64,000 nt of DNA from Inonotus obliquus (lineage: Eukaryota > Basidiomycota > Agaricomycetes > Hymenochaetales > Hymenochaetaceae): assembly GCA_032164295.1 (NCBI GenBank), contig JAJHTX010000003.1, forward strand, positions 372,001 to 436,000. The letters run 5' to 3'. This document shows, in pieces, positions 37,018 through 47,935 of this stretch; the first letter of the stretch is position 1; each line of letters starts with the position of its first letter. A model generated the notes under the pieces. It saw only the letters and a list, made by a program, of their open reading frames with translations, ran no database searches and had not been told where the DNA came from. The translations under genes were made by a program, and so were the position numbers.

Positions 37018-38483
37018 ATGTCGAGTGGGCTCACTGCGCCATCAGCCCTTGTGGATGGTGTCACCAAGCTCTTCGCCAATCGATGTCTAGCAGGTGTGCA
37101 TGTCAGCGTGATTGCAACGGTTCCGAGCTAATCCTTTCGTCTGGACGACTAGTTGGCGCAGTTGCGCTCATCTCATATGACTCCGTGCTATCCTTCGCAT
37201 CCGAGCACAAATCGATATGGAAGTCTAAGATGTCGACGATAAAGATAGTGTACGTCTTGTATCGATACGCAATGGTCGCTTCAACGATGATTTCCATGTC
37301 TTGTAAGTTCCCCCTGCTTGTTCGAACTGTCCCTCAAAATTACTGACAGACGCCCGGTGACTAAGCTTCTACGTCGGCATCAACACTATCAACAGACTGG
37401 GTGAGATCATGACCTGTTGCATGCTAATGAATGAAGCTCCTTACTTCCCTCCGTAGTAAGCACGTCGTGAAAACAGAAAATAGTCTGGATGTCCTCAACA
37501 TTGCGAAGGTGTTCTAAAGTTATCATTGTCTCGAGTAGCTGCTTTTTCCTGGCGGACGCAGTCGGACACTGTGAGTTCAGCAACCCTCTTGGTACCTGAT
37601 CACTGAAGAAGCCCACAGGTCTGGTAATTTTTCGAACCTTCATGCTTTGGGAGCGAAAACCAAATATCCTCAAGCTCCTGTGCTTGGGGTCGTTCGTCAT
37701 CAATGCAGTCGCCTTGGTGTTCCTAATCCTGTGCGTCCGGTCGATGTACAGTAAGCAAGTTTCCATTTACCAACCGAACAAGATTCTAACACAGCAGCAA
37801 CTCAGATACCGCTACCTTCGTCGTGGCTCTGAAGGCTTGTTCCTATGAGATAAAGCAAAGATACTTTCTGGGAATCTGGCTGCCTCAAGTATGTTAAGAC
37901 TTCTATAACGTTCGTTTTAAGTTTGTTTTTTCACCGTTCTGACTTCATAGGTGACCTTTGACGTTTACGTGCTCGTTCTGATTGTATGGAATGTGATGGA
38001 TCGACCTCGACTGACCAATCAGAAGATATGGAAAGCAGCGTATGAGGATGGACTATTCCTGATTTTTGTCAGTAACCATGATTCTTTGCGCTTGAAAGTG
38101 GTCTAATTCCTCTTCTTCGTTCGCATGTCATCAAGGTCACGTGGGGTACGATTGTTCATGCTTATCGAGTTTGGAATAAAGCATTTACGATATGTATTGG
38201 ATATACAGTGATTCGAATGATCAACGTAGGGTTTTGTATAGGGAATGACGTGAGTGTGCCTTTTCTGCTTCGTTGGAGATCATTCCTGATCACGATCCCT
38301 CTTATCGCGCAGTCCACGTTGCCACTTATTGCGATTTCTTTCTCCGAGTCCCTCATCGCTACGATCAACCTCCGTCTCCTTCTACGTATTTTCGCATCCG
38401 AGGCCGGACCAAGGAGATTGCAGTATTATAATACTGAGGTCGAACTAAATGGGATTTTCCTGAAGAGCCATCGAGATATTTAG
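37018..38483 (+). CDS. DUF6533-type multi-pass membrane protein
   Basis: The start ATG at 37018 gives MSSGLTAPSALVDGVTKLF, then after an intron the DUF6533 segment ALISYDSVLSFASEHKSIW with TIKIVYVLYRYAM. Later exons are CSKVIIVSSSCFFLADAVGH, VIFRTFMLWERKPNILKLL, then NSDTATFVVALKACSYEIKQ running into RYFLGIWLPQ. FDVYVLVLIVWNVMDRPRL and a final pair of helices ending FSESLIATINLRLLLRIF follow. TAG is at 38481–38483. The protein aligns segment by segment with 19809–21303. About seven helices are expected; function is unknown. A MITE lies about 200 bases past the stop. Confidence 0.8.
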
Positions 38484-38681
38484 CGGTTAAGGTTGACATC
38501 ATGTTTTGTATACTGAAACTGAATGATTTCTCTTGTAATAGTAACGTGTCCATTTTTCGTCCTATCACTCAGGCTGCCAGTATGCGGACCACATGTAATA
38601 TTCAGCTAGTAGTATGTCCTCATCATGCATTGAGATGGCACGTGCCAAGGCAAAGCTACTCACCAATCGATATGCCTCTGG

Positions 38682-39210
38682 TGCTAACCAGGACCCCCGG
38701 CAATCCCTTTTGAGGCCCCCCCCCCCAAATCCGGATAAAAATTGACGAAAATCGGGCCTGAGGCCCTCGTTTTTCCGGATAAGAATTCGAAAAATTTCAG
38801 GGTATGCACCCGAACGTTTCCGGATAACGACTGCAACGATCACCAAGGCCCCCATCAATCCGGATAACGATCGACAGATCGACGTGCTACTCACCTTGGT
38901 GGTTGGTTCTGTCTTACAAAACTCTAAATGTATCATGAGAATCAATAACCAGATATGGGTTTTGTAGTCTTGTATGTGTATTGGAACTGTATTTGTATTG
39001 GGTACTTCAATTGTTTTTTCCATCCTAGATACATTAAAAATTCATTATTTTCGGAGCCCCCCGCCAAAATCCGGATAAAAAAGGGTCTAGGGACATGCAT
39101 GCCCTCGGTTTTCCGGATAAAACGGGCGCGAAGCGCCCCGAAAAATCCACATAAAAATTTCCAGATCCTGCGAGGGCCTCAAAAGGGATTGCCGGGGGTC
39201 CTTGCTAACC
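38682..39210. mobile_element. MITE with 29-bp inverted ends and 8-bp target duplication
   Basis: The element is 38690–39202 (513 bp). Its ends are perfect inverted repeats of about 29 bases beginning AGGACCCCCGGCAATCCC. Exact 8-bp direct repeats TGCTAACC flank it at 38682–38689 and 39203–39210. The interior lacks a transposase but repeats the motif TCCGGATAA many times in both orientations, plus a poly-C run near 38720. The 8-bp duplication points to the hAT superfamily. It differs in sequence from the MITE at 6188–6832. Confidence 0.85.
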
Positions 39211-40179
39211 TTGTCTCTGGTAGTCCATATCGGGCTGGACGATGAATGCATATTAGGCCTCATCATAAACCCAGTATTGAGATTTCTTGACCGGGGGCAG
39301 GGTTACACTCCCCCAATTTCCGGCTGCGGTGCTTGGCCTTCCCAACTTTACGTTATTTCAACAGCAAGTGTAGTGTAGTAGCCGAGTATATCCATACAGG
39401 CCTGATACGGTGCCTATGGTCGGAGGTGCATCATCGGGCACTTTTATTAGACACAAGGCAGCTATGGCAAAAACACGGAACCGATTGAGGTCCACTGGCC
39501 ACGCGTCTGAGTCGTTCTGTTTCTGTGAATTGGTCTTCATCCAGTGTAGAGGCTTCAACAATCTGAACAGCGTTGAGACTGGCAGAGATGCGTGTTCGTC
39601 TAGGAAGACGAGTGTAGCGCCTCCGAGCACAGAATATTGTGGGGTGTATTGAGGGCCGGCATCAATGCGAAGTTTCGTGCTTTGTGACGGCAAATGGAGA
39701 AACGCCCGTCATGATCACTCGCCATCGCGTCACTTTGGTCTTCGAAACATCGTGCGGCCGTTTTCCAAGGAAATACGGCTTGCTCAAGCTATTTATTCCC
39801 CACTTCAATCTCTTGGAGGGCAAGCATTCTATGCCGCTCTTCGTCCGTTCGATGACACAGAATTCGAGTCGTCACGAGATACACTTCAAGTTCTTTCGGT
39901 GCAAGTAGTCTACCGAAAAGGTGTGTTGCCTAACTCAATGCAGCTACCACCGAATCGCGTTTCTTCGTTAAAGTACACAGAATGTCAGACTGATGAAAAC
40001 TCGGCCCGCCAGATTGCCATATTTCGCACATGTTGGGATGCATTATGTCCTTCTTCCGACCATGAGGCGTCGGCATCGTGTACTAAAGTCATACAAGACC
40101 CCCTGCTCCCTTCCTTGTTGTTCTCCTCCGTACTCCCGCCGTTGTCGCACTTTCGACACAGATTTCTTTCAATTCAGAA
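39211..40179. other. Upstream region of the GMC gene
   Basis: Open frames on both strands (39358–39693 minus, 39665–40261 plus) are fairly long but unrecognisable, and the plus one overlaps the start of the GMC gene. I treat the region as non-coding. Confidence 0.4.
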
Positions 40180-42779
40180 ATGGAAAAGCATAATCTTCTG
40201 CTCGCTCTTCTTATCTTCATACTACACTTCCACACTTCCGTATATGCACATCTTTACATAGCCCTTTCTTCTATACCACTGGATGAGACGTATGATTACA
40301 TCATCGTTGGTGGTGAGTGCAGGCATACATACGGTCCCCAGGAGCTCATGCTAGTCTTAGGAGGTGCCGGTGGAGGTGTAATTGCCAATCGTCTCTCTGA
40401 GGATGCCTCCCTGAGAGTCTTATTGATCGAGGCTGGTTCCAAGTAGCATCTATCACATCCACAAGCGATGATCTGCTGCTCATATTAATGTGATATAGCG
40501 ACTTCAGAAACATAAACATCACAGTGCCCAGATTTGTCTCAAGACTAGCAAATTCCCGTTTTGTACGTCCAAAATTGCTGATCAAATAGGCAATATCGAT
40601 GACCATGAGACAGGACTAGAATTTCACAACAGTAAACCAATCGGGCTTAAATAACCGAACTATTCCCTACACAAGAGGCTTTGTTTTGGGGGGATCTACC
40701 GCAGTCAGTAAGCATTCTTGTAATACACATTCTGTAGGGACCGAGGAGAATACGGGAAAACAGATTTTATGACTTACTCTCGCGGCTCAATACACGACTA
40801 TGATCGCTGGGCTAACGAAACTAGCGACGAAGGTTGGTCCTGGAACTCCTTGGAGCCATACATGCGAAAGGTAAGTAGTCTCTGTCATTTATCGGGGTAT
40901 GCTAACCTTTCTTTCTAATAGGTTGAGAATCTGGTTCCGCCGACTGATGGACACGATACTACTGAAGAAATCGATCCTTCCGCTCATGGATTCATTGGTG
41001 GGTGCCCGTAATGACTCGTAATTCGCGGGTCCATTTATTCCCATTACAAGGACCTCTCAAGATAAGTCTATCTGGTGTTCCACAAGCCACAGACGGGCTT
41101 GTCATACAAACGTCGTCGCAGCTTTCCCGCGAATTTCCCTTCAACTTGGATTATAATGCCGGGAACACGATAGGAATCAGTACGCATGCTCGCGTGTCTG
41201 TGAGTGTATATTCTTGACGAACTTCCCTTAAAGGCTGGACCCAATCCACGGTAAGATACGCGGAAACTTGAACACGGAATTTTATACTAACGATATACAT
41301 AGATTGCAAAAGGCGAGCGTGTCAGCTCTGCGGTAGCATACATAGCTCCAGCACTTCCTCGGCGAAACCTCGATGTATTGGTCAATACTAGAGTTACAAG
41401 AGTCCTGCAGACAGGCGTACAAAACGTTGTCCCTGTCTTCCGAGGCGTGGAGCTTGCAGAATCTTCAGGAAGTAAGCTTGTCTGCCGATTTCGGAGAATG
41501 TAGATGCTTATACTCTCTAAGGTCTTGCATACACGTTGAAAGCCACGAAGGAGGTAATTCTTTGCGCAGGGGCCGTCAATACGCCGCACATTCGTACGTC
41601 GACTTCCTGGTACAAGAAGCTACTTGTAATAATCACAAATAATTCAAGTCATGCTCTCCGGGATTGGCGACGCGGATCATCTCACTTCTCTTTCTGTAGA
41701 GCCCATCGTAGACTTGCCTGACGTTGGAAGCAATCTTCAGGTGAGCCGAATTTATTTTATAAATTGGTGGCATGTGATTAATATAACCGTCAAACTAGGA
41801 TCACGCTTTCGTGACAACATCCTTCACAGTAAACTCCAGTGATACTCTCGACAGACTTACGGAGGATCCCGCATTTTTTAACAGTCAGCTTGCTTTGTGG
41901 TTTAAAAATCGTAGTGGAGAATTCAGCGGGCCGACATCAAGTCAAAAAGGATGGCTGAGATTATCCAACAACTCGCCTACATTCGACACAATCCCTGATC
42001 CAAGTGCCGGACCAACTTCAGGTCATTACGAGCTTTTATTCACCGCAAGTTTCCTTTTCCTTTTATTCCTATTGACGTTACTAACCATTTTTCTCGTACA
42101 TGTACAACGGTTTTCTCTCCTTTATAGAGCCTCTGCCATCGGATGGAGGTCATTTCTTTACGATCGCGGTAGCCATGGTTTCTCCGACATCACGTAGGCT
42201 TTAATATACCTTCCGAGACAACGAGTTTATGATTTCCTCATATATTTAGGTGGAAAGATCTCGCTAGCGTCTTTGAATCCATTTGATCCTCCGGTCATAA
42301 ATCCGAACCTACTCGGAAGTGAATTCGACATTTTCACCATGCGAGAAGCAATCAAAGCCATAAGACGCTTCGTGTCAGCTCCGGCATGGGATGGATGGAT
42401 TATTGAGGAGTTCGGCGCATTCTCTCAAGCACATACTGCCGAGGAGATTGACGAATTCATAAGAAGTACGGCGGTCACGGTCGATCATGTCTCTGGCACA
42501 GTCGCCATGGGGAAGACAGGGACACGTAGTCCTGGGTCTGGTTCTCTGAACTCAGACTTGACTGTCAAAGGGACTATCGGCCTGAGGGTCGTGGACGCGT
42601 CCGTTTTTGTAAGCATCGAGTTGACTTTATTAGGATTTAAGTTACCTTTGTGTTTGGGTAGCCGTTTATAATAGCGGCCCATACGCAAGCACCGGTTTAC
42701 ATACTAGCCGAGCGAGCGGCAGATCTGATAAAACACACGTTGAAGGTGAGCTCGTCCTCATACTTATCGGTAAAATAGC
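40180..42779 (+). pseudogene. GMC oxidoreductase (alcohol oxidase/dehydrogenase type), damaged
   Basis: ATG 40180 starts a hydrophobic signal peptide (MEKHNLLLALLIFILHF), then the FAD-binding site DYIIVGGGAGGGVIANRL and LLIEAGS. The GMC signature FVLGGSTAVNFMTYSRGS follows, then DEGWSWNSLEPYMRK, the second signature EVILCAGAVNTPHILMLSGIG, the catalytic His in VDHVSGTVAMG and a second His in IIAAHTQAP. The end is ERAADLIK. Intact relatives are secreted flavoproteins oxidising aryl or other alcohols. Two lesions are visible. TAG at 40617–40619 replaces the Trp expected after Asp (family Y-D-W-N). Between HYELLFT and NGFLSFIEPL a 61-base gap (42045–42105) starts GCAAGT and contains TACTAAC but ends in AC, so no usable acceptor keeps frame. 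The first stop could be skipped if its own ctag served as acceptor. Confidence 0.8.
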
Positions 42780-44478
42780 TGAGTCCATCATCAGACCGAT
42801 TATTGACTCTGGCAAGCGCGAGCCGATACAGTTTGTATAGGGTTCGACATTCACTACTGAGCAATCGCCGATTAGAATTATACACAAAAAATGAAGTACT
42901 ATGTATCATGGGAGTATGTAAGCAGCATCGCCGGTCAAAAGTCGCATACTCACGTCAGCCCCGGGTTCAATCCAATGGATGGAAAGGCGAATCATGAGAA
43001 TGACCAGTACTACAAAGCGATCACCAACGGCCAGAAAAGGAGAGCAAAGAGCAAGGTAGCGATGAGAGACATGTCATTCGCAACAAGAAATCCTTGACAT
43101 GAGCGCTTAGTTCTCTCAGGAGCGATGCACCAGGATATCGGTGTAGGTTCCGTTGAAAGATGGGAGCCTGCTTGTTGTCATTACCCTCTCAATCACAACT
43201 CCACAGCTTTCCCATTGCATCTATCGCAGGTTGCCGAGGAGTTTCAACTCTTATCACGTCTTACAGGATGAGCAAGTCAGGGATTTCTAAACCAAGCTAT
43301 TCGCCAACCTCACTTTTGAACACACCTTCATTCCACTACATACGCATGTTTGCTCGGATGCCTCTGACCACCGACGTTCTGAATGACATTAAGTTCAACA
43401 CTGAGCACGACTCAGTTCAATGCGTCAGCTGAAAGAATGAGCAACAGCGGCGTAGACGGTAAAAATATCGCGAATCCGCTGACTCGATGGCGAGCGAGTC
43501 AACAATGAGAATCGGTCGGGTCGGAAAGAATGCCACGCATGACGCGGAAACGATCGTTCGGATCATTCCACTTGCTATAATAGGCCGAGTATTGATCCGA
43601 GGCTCAGCTCCGATCTCTCTTCTCTTGCTCTTGCCTCGTTCTCCAGGTCCACTTGCTTGTATTTGTACGTACCTGCCATGAGGCACTGCTGTGTATATGC
43701 TCTCGTACGCATCGTCTACTATTGGTTTAAGCTGAGAATAACCGAGATCCTCGTTGACAGAGATGGAGTGAGTAAAATAGCGCCTCTTCTAGGTGCGTCT
43801 TCAATCCTTCATCGCTCTTCCACTTGTGTTACGACTTGAGAGCCCAAACGTATCACCGGCTAAGTCGCGCCACCGCAAACTGCCTTAGGTACTTCAAAGC
43901 AAGGTTATCCTGAACTTCCGCCGCTTTATCCAACCCATGCAAGTGCTCCGAGTCGAGTAAGTGCGCAACCATATCACAGGAAGAGATCCGTGTTCTTTAC
44001 TTCTCGTCACATTTCTCAGAATGTGACCATTGACAGAGCCGCACTAAGTCTTCCTCTATTCTGGGATCTTGTTCGTGTTGTTCAGCGACTGGCTCGACAT
44101 ACATCAGCACCAATGTATATGCATCTCGTGAGTGTCCGTTGGCCTACATCAGTGGTTGGCATCATGCAGGATTTACTGTCCACAGAGTCAATAACATTGC
44201 ATGAGCCACAACAACTCAATTGTAACATGCCTTCTGATTCATTTATAGAATTACTTCGATCCCCATGCCTTCAACAAGGGATAGAATGTTGTATATTTCA
44301 TCTTGATCCAGGGGCTGAACATCGCTGCCGAGCGAGCGAGCGAAGCGTCCGCGTCTTATCAGTGACAACATGACACGTGTATGTGCCCCGCGGCGGCACG
44401 AGGATTCCGATCGACTGTGAAGTGCGAATATTAATACATTGTTAAGTATTACGAGTGCCTTCTGAAGTTTATAAGTAG
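42780..44478. other. Intergenic, no gene recognised
   Basis: Frames up to about 125 codons (43990–44373 plus) have no recognisable domain. Confidence 0.4.
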
Positions 44479-45257
44479 TACAGTAGAAATTCTCATAGTG
44501 CATAAGTTCGGTTCCCGAATTTTGCCCATACATTATGACCATTATGCAAGTTGACCTGCGTGGGAAATTTATGTCAAATATATTCAGTGGGTTTTTGGGT
44601 ACTTTGTTCCTTCATTTCGGACGCGCAAAACAATGTATTTGTGATATCTAAGAGACTATGAGTGGCATGGAATCATCAAGGAGCATCTGTAGTGTACATT
44701 TGTTTTGATTGATGTGAGTATAAGAAGTGGGAGCAAGGCAAGAGAACGACGTACCAATTTGATAGACCCATCAACTTTGCTTGCTTTGTGAGATTGCTTC
44801 GCTTTGTGTGTAGATGAGCGGATGATTTTGGAATTCGGTCAGAACTAGCGGTTTGGGGTTTGGGCTTCGGACCATGTTTCTTGCCCTTCGACTCAGACAG
44901 GCAAATTTTGCGGGTTTGAATTGGAGCCATAATTGTCTGAACTGCCACATAGCTCCTAATAAAATATTTTTTTGGTGTTCCCTCCTGTTTTATGTTTGAC
45001 AAAACATTGACCGTACAGTTGGATTGCTCGATAAAATGACATGAGGACTTGTTTTGTGTAAAAATAGTTGCGCAGAAAAGGGAAATCACCTGGCAAACTC
45101 ACACTCATAATGCATAAGTTGCCCAAAACCCTTATGCATTATACAATTTCGCAAACTTTGCATATTTCCCCGCTCCCCGAGTCCGTTCCCGGAAAATGCC
45201 TATGCATTATGACCTTTATGCAATATAACAATATACACTATGGGAATTTCCACTGTA
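44479..45257. mobile_element. Tc1/mariner- or pogo-like element remnant
   Basis: Imperfect inverted ends of about 24 bases: the left begins TACAGTAGAAATTCTCATAG at 44479 and the right, read inwards, begins TACAGTGGAAATTCCCATAG from 45257. TA dinucleotides sit at both outer edges, as expected for TA-target elements. Subterminal direct repeats contain CATTATGACC and TTATGCAA (near 44530 and 45205). A minus-strand frame (about 44676–45089) includes a basic stretch MAPIQTRKICLSESKGKKH and KRSNLTKQAKLMGLS, which faintly recalls the DNA-binding start of pogo-type transposases. No DDE domain is visible. The element looks non-autonomous or decayed. Confidence 0.65.
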
Positions 45258-47935
45258 ATTCGAATGCATCCGTTGGAGATTGATTGATCCCTTCCGCGGC
45301 ACTTATCGTGATTTGCAGGAAAGGAAGGGAATATTGCGCGAGGGAATCTAAGCAGAGCTCTCTGCCCCAGTCGGACTATAGGCGTGTCAAATTAGTTCGA
45401 CAAGGAAGAAACAAGTGACAGGTTACGGAGACACTTACATTGTTAATAAAGAGAGGCACAGGAAGCATCAGTGTCAGAGAAGATGCCTACTACTCTGTTT
45501 CCCTGATCAGTTCCTGCTCAGTTGTTCTAATCGACTCAGCGCAGTAAAGCCACTTACAAGCCATCACTTTTATTCTCAAAATATTGTCTTCGATGGGCCG
45601 CGCAAGATAAGAAGCGGAACAGTACTGACAAGGAAGTCCCGCCACACTCCACTCTTCCAGCGACAGCTTATCTTTGCAGCAGTCGGTAGCTACGACAATA
45701 GAACATGCCGTATGTATCAAGTACAGATGCGCGCGCACCAGAGCTACGTCCTCCAAGAATCTGCGGGGTGTGTGATCAATGGTACCCTATAACGGCACCT
45801 ACATAGTCATCTTCTATATTCTGCAAGAGAGATGAAAAACTCCTTCGACGGAATAACAATGAGAACGGTAATGCAAAAGAACAATTTTTTTGGTTGACGT
45901 TTGAAACTGCTTCCTCCTATCGCGGTGAAACTCCATCAAACCCTTGTTTGTGGGCTGTATGAATCTCGCGAAGCCGGAGAACCGAGACCTCCCACAGCGC
46001 GGTAAGCGTGTTCCAGTCGAGAAGGAGAGAAGCTGGGAAATGCGCCTTGTAGTTCGTGACAATGGAACACGCTGCGTGTTTAGGTTGTATATAATCTCGT
46101 TTTTAGATTGAGAAGCAGACTAACTCACGCTATCTTGGTTCACTGCACCTAAACGAAGAACTTGAAGAAATCATTCATTCGCGCGACACGGACGCAGAGC
46201 CAGGCTGCTGGCGACATGCGCTCTTTGAGGGAGCTCGGTGGCGGTATTCTTCTTCAGAAATGGGACGAATTAGAATGCCTTTTAAGCGACCTTCCCAGAC
46301 TTACCATATTCTGTGCAAGGAAGAGATTAGAATGGAAGGCCTCCCAAGGTGCTAGAGGCTGCGAGAGGACGGACAACCAGTGCTTGAGAATATCTTGGGA
46401 TTCCTAATGTCGGGTCGGGATGAGAATGCTGTGCCCAGTATGACGAGAAACCGGCAATACCAGCCCAAAGGAGCCAATGGGCCCACTATCTGCCTTCGAA
46501 TCAATTCAGTTTACTTTCATATTGATGCGAAGGTGGAGTTTGTAGAATTGTATTGACCAAGTTTATCACTATACCTATAACGTTTGTCTATCACTGATAA
46601 GCCATATGGAGGAATGCGTACGACGGCGATAGTGGGTGGGTGGGAAGACCTCAATTTGTCGGTTATTCCGCCAATATAATTTCCACGCTTGAGAAGCGAA
46701 ACGGTAGCAGATTATAAAGTCCCGTGCATTGCTTCCCACATCATTATTCGGCGATGTAAGAAACCGTAGATAAAAAGTCCAGGACCGGATTCAGAAAAGC
46801 TCCACCGTGAGTGAAAAGGAATTTGTCCGAGATGATGGCATAAAGTTCGCGGGAAGGCCTGGGAGCGCAAGCCGACAAGCGCGGATGATCGTGATGCGGA
46901 AGTTTGTGATGGCGTGATGGGGAAGAAGGCGAGGGAGATTGAGAGCTCACGGTCGGGGTGAATTCTGAGTTAGCGCTCCGGTCCGGTGCTTATCGTCGCG
47001 TCCTTTGGAAAGACGCCGGTTTGTTGAGCTGGTCGATTTTCTCTTTCGGAACAGGAATTGCAGGAGATGTCGTTAATTATCCTTGCTCCGAGGCACCATA
47101 TCGTATGCTATTTCCGGGACTCGATGCGCGAACAACGCGTTGATACCGAAGGGGCCAGCTAAGTTGTGTTATCGGCGACTCAGTCTCCCGCAAGTATTAT
47201 GGAAAACTGCCGCACCGCCGCATGAGAAGCAGGCATCCATGCCAACATGCGGTGCATCGTGCTACCATTAAAACACTGAATTGGTATCATCCATCAAAAC
47301 AGGGTTTTTTTTTAATCCCACGATTTTGCGCACAATCGGTTGCGATACGGATATTGTCTCGACGAGTAGGTCCCAGGCCCAGGACAAGGGTTTCTTGAGA
47401 GACAAGATCGAACATTACATGGTGAGGAAACGAGGAAAAAGCGGAAAAAATTTAGGGGACGGACATTGTCGCGCAATCGTGGAACCGGCAGTTTGAGGAT
47501 GGCTTCCGAATAACAGACTGATGAAGAGCTAGAAGACGCTGTGGTGTTCGCTCATCGTCTGCAATGATGCTCTACCATGGTCATTAATTGATGATGGTCG
47601 CAAGGTGCCACCACCACCTGTGGACAAGAGCGTGTACTGGATGGGGGAGGGAGGTGAATAAAGACAAATAAAAAGACAACCCTGATCGACCGGAGGGACC
47701 TACGACTGCCAAGTATGGCAAGTAGTAGTTTACCCACGGCACGAATATTTGTTACCATTTTCTTACTAAGGTAATTTGATCGAGATTTGCATTGCCTTAT
47801 TTTGTGCGGCCACGTTCCTTAGCTTGTCTCCTCATCTCTTCTTCCTCCTCCAACTAACATTCCCCCAAGCCTGTACCACGTTCTTTTATCTTTTTTTCGA
47901 TCGTTTATTTCTTATCTTTTCCAGTCTAGACGACA
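45258..47935. other. Intergenic, no gene recognised
   Basis: Short frames on both strands without family resemblance. A T9 run occurs near 47306. The last part is the upstream region of the glutaredoxin-like gene. Confidence 0.4.

Noticed and set aside
39665..40261. 198-codon plus-strand frame
   Set aside because: It overlaps the start and signal peptide of the GMC gene in another frame and has no recognisable domain.
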